From NCBI RefSeq assembly GCF_030283145.1, contig NZ_JASNWE010000003.1, positions 868,001 through 932,000 on the forward strand: 64,000 bases of DNA, given 5' to 3'. This document shows positions 15,217 through 24,083 of this stretch, one piece after another. Source of the DNA: Actinomadura xylanilytica (GTDB lineage: Bacteria > Actinomycetota > Actinomycetes > Streptosporangiales > Streptosporangiaceae). A model generated the notes under the pieces. It saw only the letters and a list, made by a program, of their open reading frames with translations. It ran no database searches and was not told the origin of the DNA. Both the position numbers and the translations under genes were made by a program. Numbering within the stretch: position 1 is the stretch's first letter; every line of letters starts with the position of its first letter.

Positions 15217-16221
15217 ATGAACTCTTGGATGGCTTTGATGGGCACAGTCAATGATCTAATCGATGTGCGAGTAGATGAAGCGGCGAGCGAGATTCGAGAC
15301 CTGACAGCGGGCCTTTCAAAAGCCCCGCGCCGGATCCCGACCGTCTATGGGTATGACGAACGCGGATCGGAGCTGTATGCACAGATCTGCGATTTGGAAA
15401 CCTATTATCCATACCGCGCCGAATGGGCGCTGCTGACACGCAATGTCGATGCAATCTGCGATCGTGCAAACGTCAAAGAAATAGTCGAACTGGGTTCCGG
15501 TACGGCGACGAAATCCGAACTGCTGTTGAAGCGGGCGTCCGCCATATCCCAAGTACCGCTGAGGTATGTACCGATCGACGTATCGGAAGAAATGCTGAGA
15601 AAGACCTCTGCTCGGCTTGCCGATTCCATTGATGGCCTCGAGATCCGGCCCATCGCCGGTGACTACCACAGCGGCCTGAGCGTCGTCGGGCAGCAGCCGA
15701 AGGCATCGCGATTGTTCTTGTTCATGGGCAGCTCGCTGGGGAACATGAGCGAGCAGAAACGACGCGAGTTGCTCGAAGACATCAAATCAGCGGGCCGGCC
15801 CGGCGATCTCATGGTGGTCGGTGTCGATTTCGATAAATCCCGATCGACACTGGAGACTGCGTACAACGATCCACCTGAATGCGATCTGTGGCACAATTTC
15901 TTGACCAATAGACTGACCTGTCTGAATCGTGCATTCGATGGTGACTTCAATCCGTCTATATTTAATAGCAGATTGACGTACAACACAGATGCCCGTCGCA
16001 TGGAAGCGCAGATCTGGCCAAGGCTGGACATCAAATTCCACCTCGCCGATTTGAATTTGAGAGGGGTCATCAAGGCAGGTGAGCGGGTGATTGTCGATAC
16101 GTCTCACAAGTTCAAACACGACGAGCTCAATGAACTATTGGATACGACCGGAATGCGCATCATGGATGCGTACGAAGAACCGACGGTGAAATACTCGCTG
16201 CTACTGGTGGAAATGATGTGA
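15217..16221 (+). CDS. EgtD-like SAM-dependent N-methyltransferase
   Basis: A 334-residue member of the histidine-specific methyltransferase family (EgtD, formerly DUF2260). It has the opening YGYDERGSELYAQI (44-57), the SAM motif ELGSGTATK (91-99) and the GSSLGN amino-acid-binding loop (171-176). Near the C-terminus VDTSHKF (293-299) corresponds to the EISxKF segment of EgtD, whose glutamate and serine hold the imidazole ring; here the serine (S296) is kept but the glutamate is aspartate (D294). No egtA, egtB, egtC or egtE lies nearby, so ergothioneine is unlikely and another amino-acid substrate is possible. The gene is much lower in GC than its neighbours, which suggests transfer. ATG codons at 15217, 15229 and 15238 are all possible starts. 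Confidence 0.85.
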   Translation: MNSWMALMGTVNDLIDVRVDEAASEIRDLTAGLSKAPRRIPTVYGYDERGSELYAQICDLETYYPYRAEWALLTRNVDAICDRANVKEIVELGSGTATKSELLLKRASAISQVPLRYVPIDVSEEMLRKTSARLADSIDGLEIRPIAGDYHSGLSVVGQQPKASRLFLFMGSSLGNMSEQKRRELLEDIKSAGRPGDLMVVGVDFDKSRSTLETAYNDPPECDLWHNFLTNRLTCLNRAFDGDFNPSIFNSRLTYNTDARRMEAQIWPRLDIKFHLADLNLRGVIKAGERVIVDTSHKFKHDELNELLDTTGMRIMDAYEEPTVKYSLLLVEMM

Positions 16222-16322
16222 TATTTGCTTGGGCATGTGGACAGGCACGCGTTGGTCCAAACGGTCTGCCGAGCACCGAAGTGACCGATGGTGTTGACTG
16301 AGAGATCGTGAGGAGCTTCTCG

Positions 16323-17273
16323 ATGATCATCGGCACGCCGGCGAGCCGGCTCCCCGAACCCAGCGGCAGAATGGCGCGGCGCCGGGCCGGTGGGCGGATG
16401 GCCGTGGTGCCCCCTGATCGCACCGTGCTCCTGCTGCTCGCGCTCTATGCGTGCTGGGGCTCGGCGATTCCGGCGATGAAGCTGATGGTCGACACTGTGC
16501 CCCCGCTCGGCGGAGCGGCGGCGATCTTCTTGCTCGCCGGGGTCGTGTTCACCGGTGCCGCGCGTGGGCGTCCCAGGCCGACGCGTGTGCAACAGCGGCA
16601 ACTGGCGATCGCCGGTGTACTGCTGCTGGTGGGCGGGCAGGGGCTCGCCACGGTGGCGCTGACCGCGGTGACCGCCAGCCTCGGGGCGATCCTCGCTGCG
16701 GCGATCCCGCTGTGGGTGGTACTCCTGGGCAGGTTGATCGGAACCCGTGTGTCGGTCGCGTCGCAGGTGCGCCTCGTGGCGGGGTTCGGCGGCATCGTGA
16801 TCGTTGTACTGACGGCACCGGGCACCGCGATCGGCGGGGCACCGTGGGCGGTCGCGGCATTCTGCGTCGCGCCGATCCTGTGGGCCGCGGGGAGCCTGCT
16901 GACGGCGAACGCCGACCGGCCGGTCGATCGAGTGGTCGCCAGCGCGGTTCAGTTGCTCGCCGGTGGGACGGTGCTGCTGCTGGTCGCACTGTCGCTCGGT
17001 GAGTTCGATCCGACTCGGTGGTCGGACGTCAGTTGGACCTCGGCCGGGGCGGCGGTGTTTCTGCTCGTCTTCGACTCGCTCGTCGGCTTCCTGCTCTACA
17101 CGCACCTCTTGGAGAGCGCGCCGGCGCCGCTGGTCAGTACCTACGCCTACGTCACACCGCTTGTCGGCGCCGTGATCGGCGCGACCGTGCTCGAGGAGTC
17201 GCTCTGGGCCGGCGCGTTCGTCGGAGGGGCCTTGGTGCTCGGCGCGGTCGCACTCGAGCTGCGCGGGCGATGA
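16323..17273 (+). CDS. EamA/DMT-superfamily transporter
   Basis: A 316-residue membrane protein with about ten hydrophobic segments in two EamA repeats, for example LLLLALYACWGSAIPAMKL in the first and YAYVTPLVGAVIGATVLEE near the end of the second. Members export amino acids and other small metabolites. The ATG at 16323, eight bases after GAGGAG, is chosen over a GTG at 16308. It lies between the methyltransferase and the sulfotransferase on the same strand, so it is the likely exporter of the cluster product. Confidence 0.88.
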   Translation: MIIGTPASRLPEPSGRMARRRAGGRMAVVPPDRTVLLLLALYACWGSAIPAMKLMVDTVPPLGGAAAIFLLAGVVFTGAARGRPRPTRVQQRQLAIAGVLLLVGGQGLATVALTAVTASLGAILAAAIPLWVVLLGRLIGTRVSVASQVRLVAGFGGIVIVVLTAPGTAIGGAPWAVAAFCVAPILWAAGSLLTANADRPVDRVVASAVQLLAGGTVLLLVALSLGEFDPTRWSDVSWTSAGAAVFLLVFDSLVGFLLYTHLLESAPAPLVSTYAYVTPLVGAVIGATVLEESLWAGAFVGGALVLGAVALELRGR

Positions 17274-17446
17274 GGCCGGGACCGTCGCGGTGGGATCGCC
17301 CTGCTTCGCGGTAGAGAGCCGTTGCTGGCCAACGATTTCATATCTCGACTGACACATTTGGCCGATTTTCGTTATCCACCTATTTCGAACACCGATACGT
17401 ACGACCGTCGCCATCGTCGCGTCTGATCGAAATCGGGAGAGTTCAC

Positions 17447-18601
17447 ATGGTCTCCACTGGGGGTATTTCAACCGAACAGTCCAATCTGAACACAGCCACA
17501 ATGATACTGACCGCGCGCCGCGTCGCCGGCGACAACGAGACGGAGCTCTTCAACCTCGAAGCCCTGGAGCAACTTGTTCGCTCGCTTGATGGAGAAGCGC
17601 GGCTGACATCGGCGGGGCGCGTCCGGGCACAGCGGTCGCTGGTCCGATCGCTTGTCGAGCAACTGGAGACGAGCCATCGGATCGCCGAGCGCCCCGAGAC
17701 GACGAACCGGCCGTTGCGGCCGATCATCATCACCGGGATGCTGCGTACCGGAACGACGTTCCTGCAACACTTACTCGCTCAGCATCCCCAACTCCGGGCG
17801 CCGGCGCTGTGGGAGATGATGGCCCCCGCTCGCCGCGATCCACCCGACGAACTGATCAGCCAGTGCGCGGCCTACATCGCGGAGTACGACCGGATCGCCC
17901 CGAAATTCAAGCACATTCACCCGCTGCGCGTGGATTTCCCCGAGGAATGCCATCGGCTGACCGGAAATACGTTCTGCGATCCGATTTTCGCGCTGCGGTA
18001 CCACGTGCCCGGCTATACGAAATGGCTGGACCGGCAGTCCATGGCGCCGATTTACCGGTATCACCGCACGCAATTACAGGTTCTGCTGGACCGGATCCCC
18101 GGTGACCATGTTCTGCTCAAGGGGCCGTCGCACCTGTGGTACCTGGACGATCTGGCCGCGGTGTACCCGGACGCGCTGGTCGTCCGCATGCACCGCTCCC
18201 CCGCGGTCGCGGTGCCGAGCGTCTGCAGTCTGACCTCCGTCGTGCGCAGAGCCGGCGCGGACCCCGTGGACGACCACGAGATCGGCCGCTACTGGCTGGA
18301 ACGGGTCACGCCGATGCTGGAGGGCCTGCGCCGGGGAGCGGGCCCGTTCGACCGGTCACCGCTGGACATCCGGTATGCCGATCTGGTCGCCGATCCCATG
18401 GCGGTGGTGGCGGAAATCTGTGCCACCGCTGGACTTTCGCTCACCGGTGCGGCGCGGCGGCGCATGAACGGCTACCTTTCCGCCGGCCACTCCCAAGGAC
18501 GGCACGCCTATCGCGCGGAGCAGTTCGGGCTCCGATCCGGCCAACTGGCCGACCGTTTCTCCGATTACCTCGACGAGTTCGCCATTCCCCATGAAGCCTG
18601 A
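17447..18601 (+). CDS. PAPS-dependent sulfotransferase family protein
   Basis: A 384-residue sulfotransferase. The 5'-phosphosulfate loop is GMLRTGTT (97-104), preceded by the PIII strand, and the 3'-phosphate-binding arginine and serine are in VVRMHRSPAVAVPSVCS (about 244-260). It would transfer a sulfuryl group from PAPS to a hydroxyl or amino group of a small molecule; the acceptor is unknown. Start ATG 17447 follows GGGAGA. It begins the closely packed part of the cluster, with the next gene only 17 bases on. Its N-terminal 90 residues, less typical for the family, are helical. Confidence 0.85.
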   Translation: MVSTGGISTEQSNLNTATMILTARRVAGDNETELFNLEALEQLVRSLDGEARLTSAGRVRAQRSLVRSLVEQLETSHRIAERPETTNRPLRPIIITGMLRTGTTFLQHLLAQHPQLRAPALWEMMAPARRDPPDELISQCAAYIAEYDRIAPKFKHIHPLRVDFPEECHRLTGNTFCDPIFALRYHVPGYTKWLDRQSMAPIYRYHRTQLQVLLDRIPGDHVLLKGPSHLWYLDDLAAVYPDALVVRMHRSPAVAVPSVCSLTSVVRRAGADPVDDHEIGRYWLERVTPMLEGLRRGAGPFDRSPLDIRYADLVADPMAVVAEICATAGLSLTGAARRRMNGYLSAGHSQGRHAYRAEQFGLRSGQLADRFSDYLDEFAIPHEA

Positions 18602-18618
18602 GGCCAAGGGAGCGAAAG

Positions 18619-19851
18619 ATGCCGCAGAGTACTCATCTGGAACGTGCCCGAGCGCTGGTGCGCGACGTGAACGAGGACACGGGCTCCGACCCGGTCCGGA
18701 TCGGCATCATCACGCCGCTGAGTGAACCGGGCGACAGTACGGCGGGCGAGCTGGTGGTCCGGGGCGCCTGCCTGGGGGCGGAATATGTGCGCGAGCACGG
18801 CGGTGCCCGCGACAACCGGGCGATCGAGCTGGTGCTCTACGACGATCAGGCGACGGCGGCGGAGGAGGGCATGTACCGCTCCGCCGCGGGGCAGATGGCC
18901 AAGCTCGCTCTCGTCGACGACGTGGTCGCGGTGATGGGGCAGTGGCATCTGCGGACGACCCCGTGGGTGGTCGACGTGGCGACGAAGTACAACGTCCCGA
19001 TCTTCGTCGAGAACGGCTACAGCGAGATCACCGCGCAGAAGCGGCGTAACGTCTTCCGCTCGTACTTCAGCGTGGCGGACCGCGTGCCGCTGATGCTGGA
19101 CTTCGCGGCCGAGCTGGGCATCCGCACGGTGGGAATGGTGTGCGCCGACACCGCGTTCGGCCTCCACACCGCGGACATCCTGGAACAGTACGGCCGTGCG
19201 CGGCACGGGATGGAGTTCCTGCGCCTCGACTACGAACAGGACGGTGCACCGGACTTCGGCGACCTGCTGGGAACGATCCGGGACTACCGGCCGGATCTGC
19301 TCATCAACGGCGGAGTGGTGCGGACCAACTACCAGATCATGCACGCCGCGGCGGACGCCGGCCTGCTTCCGGACACTCCGTTAATGGTCCCCTTCAGCTA
19401 TCCGTTGCGGTCCAACGATTTCTGGCGGCTCGCCGGAACCGCGGGTGTCGGCGCGATGTGGCCCGCCATGCAGTATCGGCCGTCGTGGCCGGGGATGACC
19501 GAGATCGGACGCTGGTTCACCGATCGCTATCGCCAGCGGTACGGGGACTTCCCGCCGGACACGGCGTTGACTCATTTCACCGACGTCACCATCGTCGCCG
19601 CCGCCAGCCGAGCGGCGCGGTCCACCGACCGGGACGACATGATCGACGCGATGGAGGCGATGGAGTTCCCGACCTGGCGAGGCCCCATCCGGTACGAGCG
19701 CGGGCCGGCCCATTGGCACCATGCATCGCCCGATCTGGTGCTGCTGCAATATCAGAAGCAGGGGCAGGGATTCGACGAATCGGCGATCGTCTACCCGCCG
19801 GACAAGGCCACGGCGCAGTACGTTCCCGCGCGCTCGGCACGCGAACTCTGA
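18619..19851 (+). CDS. Periplasmic-binding-protein type 1 fold protein without signal peptide
   Basis: A 410-residue protein similar to Leu/Ile/Val- or amide-binding proteins (Peripla_BP_6 type): VRIGIITPLSEPGD at the N-terminal strand, AVMGQWHLRTTPWVVDVA in lobe one, VGMVCADTAFG in the lobe switch, and ALTHFTDVTIVAAA in lobe two. It has no signal peptide or lipobox and no ABC permease or ATPase is adjacent, so it should stay in the cytoplasm. It may sense or carry a cluster intermediate, as AmiC does for amides, but that is inference. Start ATG 18619 after AAGGGAG; the stop shares a base with the next ATG (TGATG). Confidence 0.8.
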   Translation: MPQSTHLERARALVRDVNEDTGSDPVRIGIITPLSEPGDSTAGELVVRGACLGAEYVREHGGARDNRAIELVLYDDQATAAEEGMYRSAAGQMAKLALVDDVVAVMGQWHLRTTPWVVDVATKYNVPIFVENGYSEITAQKRRNVFRSYFSVADRVPLMLDFAAELGIRTVGMVCADTAFGLHTADILEQYGRARHGMEFLRLDYEQDGAPDFGDLLGTIRDYRPDLLINGGVVRTNYQIMHAAADAGLLPDTPLMVPFSYPLRSNDFWRLAGTAGVGAMWPAMQYRPSWPGMTEIGRWFTDRYRQRYGDFPPDTALTHFTDVTIVAAASRAARSTDRDDMIDAMEAMEFPTWRGPIRYERGPAHWHHASPDLVLLQYQKQGQGFDESAIVYPPDKATAQYVPARSAREL

Positions 19852-21488
19852 TGCCCGCGCCGGACCGGACGGTCGCGGGCACCATGGTGCAGAGCCTGCG
19901 GGCGCACCAGGTGGACCGGATCTTCTGCGTGGCCGGGGAGAGCTACCTGCCGCTGCTCGACGCGCTGTACGACTGCGAGATCGACGTGCTGGGATGCCGG
20001 CACGAGGGATCCGCCGGGTTCGCCGCGCTCGCCGATGCCAAGCTGACCGGCCGGGCGGGCGTGTGCCTGGTCAGCCGAGCCCCCGGCGCGGCCAACGCGG
20101 CGATCGCGGTGCACGCCGCAGCGGAGGACGCCACCCCGCTGGTGGTGCTGGTGGGTGATGTGCCCACCAGGGATCTGGGGCGCGAGTCGTTCCAGTCCGG
20201 CAGGCCACTGGACGACCTGGCCAAGGCGGTGTTGACGCTGTACGACCCCGCGGCCACCGGTGAGACCGTCCGGCGGGCGTTCCGGGTGGCCGAGTCGGCG
20301 ACACCGGGGCCGGTGGTGGTGCACGTACCGGAGGACGTGTTCGACCGCGCCGGGGCCGACCGGCCGGCCGGCCGGGTCGCACTGGGACACACGGTCCCCG
20401 ACGACCGGGACTTCGCCACGGTCCACGACCTGCTCACCGCGGCCCGCCGGCCGTTGCTGCTGGCCGGCTCGATGCTCGACACCGCGAGCGGCCGGACCCT
20501 GCTGCGGCAGATCGCGGAACGGCACGGCCTCCCGGTCGTCACCAGCAACAAGAACCAGCACCTGCTGGACAACCGCCACCGGTGCTACGCGGGCCACCTG
20601 CACAACTCCACGCAGCCGGAGCAGCTTGCCGAGTTCGACCGCGCCGACCTCGTCCTCGCGGTGGGCACCCGGCTGGGGCAGACCACGACGCGGCGGCTGC
20701 GCTTCCCGCGCGGGCCGGAACCGGACCAGGCGCTGGTGCACGTCTACCCGGATCCGGCCCGGATCGGCCGGTACCACCGGGTCACCGCCGGGTTCGCGAT
20801 GGACCCGGTGGACTTTCTCGCCCGGCTGGCGGGCGCCGGCCCCCCGCACCGGCTGCCGGACGGCCGCGACCGGTGGCGCGATGAGCTGCACGCCATCGAG
20901 GAGGACAACGCCCGATGGGTCCCACCGGACTCCGACGCGGTGACGGTCGGCGAGATCGCCTCGGCGCTGGACGAGCTGACCGAGGGCGCCGTGACGGTGA
21001 TCGTCGACTCCGGCACCTTCACCAGCTGGACCTACCGCTTCCTCCGGTTCGCCGAGAACGGCAGGCTGGTGGGGATCGACTCCAGCGCGATGGGGTTCGC
21101 CCCCGGCGCGGCGCTGGCCGTCGCCGCGCGCACCCGCGCGGTGCCCACCGTGGCGATCGTCGGCGACGGCGGTTTCGTCATGAACGGCGGCGAGCTCGCG
21201 ACCGTGTGCGAGCGCCGCCTCCCGGTGGTGTTCGTCGTGTCCGACAACGCCTCGCTCGGCACCATCCGGCTGCACCAGCAGCAGCGCTACCCGGACCGCG
21301 GTATCGGCACCGACCTGGCGAACCCCGACTTCCCTCGACTGGCCGAGGCATACGGCGCACTCGGGCTCTCCGCGACCACGGCCACCGAGGTGCGCACCGG
21401 CCTGGCCAAGGCACTCGACCATCCGGGCCCGTCGCTCCTCGCGGTGCGCACCAGCCGCAGCCACCTGACCCCGTACCGACACCTGTGA
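19851..21488 (+). CDS. Thiamine diphosphate-dependent enzyme, acetolactate synthase-like
   Basis: A 545-residue enzyme with the three-domain layout of the acetolactate synthase/decarboxylase family. The activating glutamate is E52 in CRHEGSAGFAA, the central domain spans about 190-330, and the ThDP motif VGDGGF followed by SDNASLG is near residues 437-465. Neighbours give no sign of branched-chain amino acid synthesis, and no small regulatory subunit is present. It may instead decarboxylate or ligate a 2-oxo acid on the pathway. Translationally coupled to the gene before it. Confidence 0.87.
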   Translation: MPAPDRTVAGTMVQSLRAHQVDRIFCVAGESYLPLLDALYDCEIDVLGCRHEGSAGFAALADAKLTGRAGVCLVSRAPGAANAAIAVHAAAEDATPLVVLVGDVPTRDLGRESFQSGRPLDDLAKAVLTLYDPAATGETVRRAFRVAESATPGPVVVHVPEDVFDRAGADRPAGRVALGHTVPDDRDFATVHDLLTAARRPLLLAGSMLDTASGRTLLRQIAERHGLPVVTSNKNQHLLDNRHRCYAGHLHNSTQPEQLAEFDRADLVLAVGTRLGQTTTRRLRFPRGPEPDQALVHVYPDPARIGRYHRVTAGFAMDPVDFLARLAGAGPPHRLPDGRDRWRDELHAIEEDNARWVPPDSDAVTVGEIASALDELTEGAVTVIVDSGTFTSWTYRFLRFAENGRLVGIDSSAMGFAPGAALAVAARTRAVPTVAIVGDGGFVMNGGELATVCERRLPVVFVVSDNASLGTIRLHQQQRYPDRGIGTDLANPDFPRLAEAYGALGLSATTATEVRTGLAKALDHPGPSLLAVRTSRSHLTPYRHL

Positions 21489-21541
21489 CCGTCGCCGGTG
21501 CCGGGAACCCGATCGTCCTGACCGGCGGAGAAAGGGCAGCG

Positions 21542-22915
21542 ATGCGATTCCACGACTCCATGCTCGACCTGGTCGGCCAGACGCCGCTGGTGCGGCTGGC
21601 CGCCGTCGCAGACCGCTCCGGCCCGCTGGTGCTGGCCAAGCTGGAGCAGTTCAATCCCGGTGGTTCGGCCAAGGACCGGATCGCGGTCGGCATGGTCACG
21701 GCGGCCGAGCGCGACGGCAGCCTGCGCCCCGGTGGCACCATCGTCGAGCCGACGTCGGGCAACACCGGGATCGGACTGGCCCTTGTCGGCGCCCAACGCG
21801 GCTACCGGTGCGTGTTCACCTGTCCGGACAAGGTCTCGCCCAGCAAGATCGCCGCGCTGCGGGCCTACGGCGCCGAGGTGGTGGTCTGCCCGGCCGCCGT
21901 CCCGATGACCCATCCCCGCTTCTACCGCAACGTCGCCACCCGGATGGCCGCCGAGATCCCCGGAGCCCACTGCATCGACCAGTACAACAACCCGGCCAAC
22001 CCGGCGGCGCACTACGCCGTCACCGGGCCGGAGATCTGGGAGCAGACCCAGGGACGGCTGACGCACTTCGTCGCCGGGCTGGGGACCGGCGGCACGGTCT
22101 CCGGCGTCGGCCGGTACCTGCACGAGGTGTCGGCGGGCGCGGTGCAGGTGATCGGGGTCGACCCGCAGGGATCGGCGTACAGCGGCGAGGAGGTGCGGCC
22201 GTACTACGTGGAGGGCGTCGGGCAGCCGGGCATTCCCGCCGCGTTCGATCCGGCCGTTCCGGACGGGATACTGACCGTCGGCGACGCCGAGTCCATCCGG
22301 GTGACCCGCCGCCTCGCCCGGGAGGAGGGCATCCTCACCGGCGGCTCCGGCGGAATGGCCGTCGCCGCGGCACTGCGGGTGGCCGAGCGCGCCGGGCCGG
22401 ACGCGGTCATCGTCGTGCTGATCCCCGACTCCGGCCGGGGCTACCTCACCACGATCTTCGACGACGACTGGCTGGCCGGGCACGGTTTCACCGAGCCGGC
22501 CGATGGTGTGCCGGTAGCGGTCGCCGCCCGCCACGGCCTTCCGGTGCTGGCGCCGCAGGAGCGGCTCGCGACCGCGCTGCGGCGCATGCGGGACACGCGG
22601 ACCGGCCACATGGCGGTCAGCGCGGCCACACCGCCGATCCGGCTGCCGGAGATCGTGGGATTCGCCGCCGAACACGACATCGCCGTACGGGTCGCGACCG
22701 GTCGGGCGCGGCTGGACGCACCGGTCGCCGAGCACCTGACCGCTCCGCTTCCCACGGTCGGCTGGGGCCAACGACTCGGCACCGCGGCGGCCCGCATCGC
22801 CGAGCACGGCGCGTGCGTGGTGCTGCGCGACGGGCTGCCCGTGGCGATTGTGACCGCCACGGACATGGCCGCCGCGCTCGAATCCGAGCACGAGACGACA
22901 GAGAGTTCGCTGTGA
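21542..22915 (+). CDS. Cystathionine beta-synthase-like PLP enzyme with degenerate CBS domains
   Basis: A 457-residue fold-type II PLP enzyme. The Schiff-base lysine is K44 in FNPGGSAKDRIA, the substrate loop is EPTSGNTG (69-76), and the phosphate clamp GLGTGGTVSG follows later. DQYNNPANPAAHY and RPYYVEGVG are as in actinobacterial cystathionine beta-synthase, so it is closer to Cbs than to CysK. The motif usually read GGSCGMA is GGSGGMA here. The last 130 residues resemble a CBS-domain pair only weakly. It probably performs a beta-replacement on a serine-type substrate to build a substituted alanine. Start ATG 21542 after GGAGAAAGGG. Confidence 0.87.
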   Translation: MRFHDSMLDLVGQTPLVRLAAVADRSGPLVLAKLEQFNPGGSAKDRIAVGMVTAAERDGSLRPGGTIVEPTSGNTGIGLALVGAQRGYRCVFTCPDKVSPSKIAALRAYGAEVVVCPAAVPMTHPRFYRNVATRMAAEIPGAHCIDQYNNPANPAAHYAVTGPEIWEQTQGRLTHFVAGLGTGGTVSGVGRYLHEVSAGAVQVIGVDPQGSAYSGEEVRPYYVEGVGQPGIPAAFDPAVPDGILTVGDAESIRVTRRLAREEGILTGGSGGMAVAAALRVAERAGPDAVIVVLIPDSGRGYLTTIFDDDWLAGHGFTEPADGVPVAVAARHGLPVLAPQERLATALRRMRDTRTGHMAVSAATPPIRLPEIVGFAAEHDIAVRVATGRARLDAPVAEHLTAPLPTVGWGQRLGTAAARIAEHGACVVLRDGLPVAIVTATDMAAALESEHETTESSL

Positions 22916-24069
22916 TGACAGACCTGATCGAGTATGGCGACCCGGTCGACGGCACCCGGGGCTGGCTGGTCTACCGCGGCGCCCGGCATCGGCTCGCCGC
23001 GGGCGGATGCCGGGTGCAGTCCGGCCTGGACGCGGCCACCTTGGGCACGCTCGCCGACCGGATGGCGCTCAAGCAGCGGGTGCTCGGCATCAACGTGGCC
23101 GGAGCCAAGTGCGGACTGGACCTCGATCCCGGCGCGCCGGGCAAGAGCGGGGTGCTGGGTCGTTTCCTGGCGTTCCTCCGCGACGATCTGGCCACCCGCT
23201 ACAGCATGGGGCCGGACATGGGCACCGGCTGGCTGGAGCTCAACCGGCACGCCGAGGCGATCGGGCTGCCGTCGATCAAGTACGCGATCAAGACCGCCCA
23301 GCGGCTCAGCGACGACGAGTTCGACCGACGGATGGCCGTGCTCGAGGCGCCCGTCCGCGGGGTCCCGGTCTCGGCCCGCCGCGCGGGGCACGCGCTGGCC
23401 CACGCCGGGATCGCCGCCGCCCGGTGCGGCGGCACGCTCACCGTCGCGCTCCAGGGATTCGGCAACCTCGGCCGAGGAGCCGCGGGCACGTTTCACGAAG
23501 ACGGGGCCCGGGTGGTGGCGGTCGGCGACGAACACGGCACCGTGGCCGCCCCGGCCGGCGTGGACGTCCCGGCCATGCTCGGCTGCCCGCCGGGAACCCC
23601 GGTCCCGGCGATGCCGTCGGGCGGCCGTGCGGCCCGGTTGTTCACCGTGCCGGCCGATGTGCTGGTCCTCGCCGGCCCCGCCGACGCGATGACCACCGCG
23701 CAGGCGGCACAGGTCCCGGTCTCGACGGTCGTGGTGGGAGCGAACTGCGGCCTCGCCGAGAGCACCGAACAGGCCTTGGCGGCGCGGAACGTGCTGGTCG
23801 TCCCCGATTTCATCGGCGGAATCGGGGGATCCGCGTCGATGGAGGTGCTGTTCGGTCCGCGCGACTGTCCTGGCCCGCAGCAGGTGCTCGACGCGCTCGC
23901 CACCCTGATGAACGACCTCGTCGCCGACATCGTCGCGCAGGCGCGCCGCAGCGGTGTCAGTCCGCGCGCCGCCGCCTTGCGACTGGCCGCCGACAGCACC
24001 ACCGACCCGGAATCCCCGCCGTACGGCAACTGCCCCTATCTCCCGTCGTTTCCGTCCACCGTCCGCTGA
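22915..24069 (+). CDS. Glu/Leu/Phe/Val-type amino acid dehydrogenase homologue
   Basis: A 384-residue protein with the amino acid dehydrogenase layout. K53 and K65 align with the substrate and catalytic lysines, D101 (GPDMGTGW) with the catalytic aspartate, and the dinucleotide fold has VALQGFGNLG (177-186). The glycine-rich GGGK of most members is AGAK here (62-65), and the following residue is cysteine, so the substrate pocket may differ. NAD(P)-dependent oxidative deamination or reductive amination of a pathway amino acid is the likely reaction. Its ATG shares a base with the stop of the preceding gene (TGATG). Confidence 0.85.
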   Translation: MTDLIEYGDPVDGTRGWLVYRGARHRLAAGGCRVQSGLDAATLGTLADRMALKQRVLGINVAGAKCGLDLDPGAPGKSGVLGRFLAFLRDDLATRYSMGPDMGTGWLELNRHAEAIGLPSIKYAIKTAQRLSDDEFDRRMAVLEAPVRGVPVSARRAGHALAHAGIAAARCGGTLTVALQGFGNLGRGAAGTFHEDGARVVAVGDEHGTVAAPAGVDVPAMLGCPPGTPVPAMPSGGRAARLFTVPADVLVLAGPADAMTTAQAAQVPVSTVVVGANCGLAESTEQALAARNVLVVPDFIGGIGGSASMEVLFGPRDCPGPQQVLDALATLMNDLVADIVAQARRSGVSPRAAALRLAADSTTDPESPPYGNCPYLPSFPSTVR

Positions 24070-24083
24070 CCCGGAGGTCTCCC

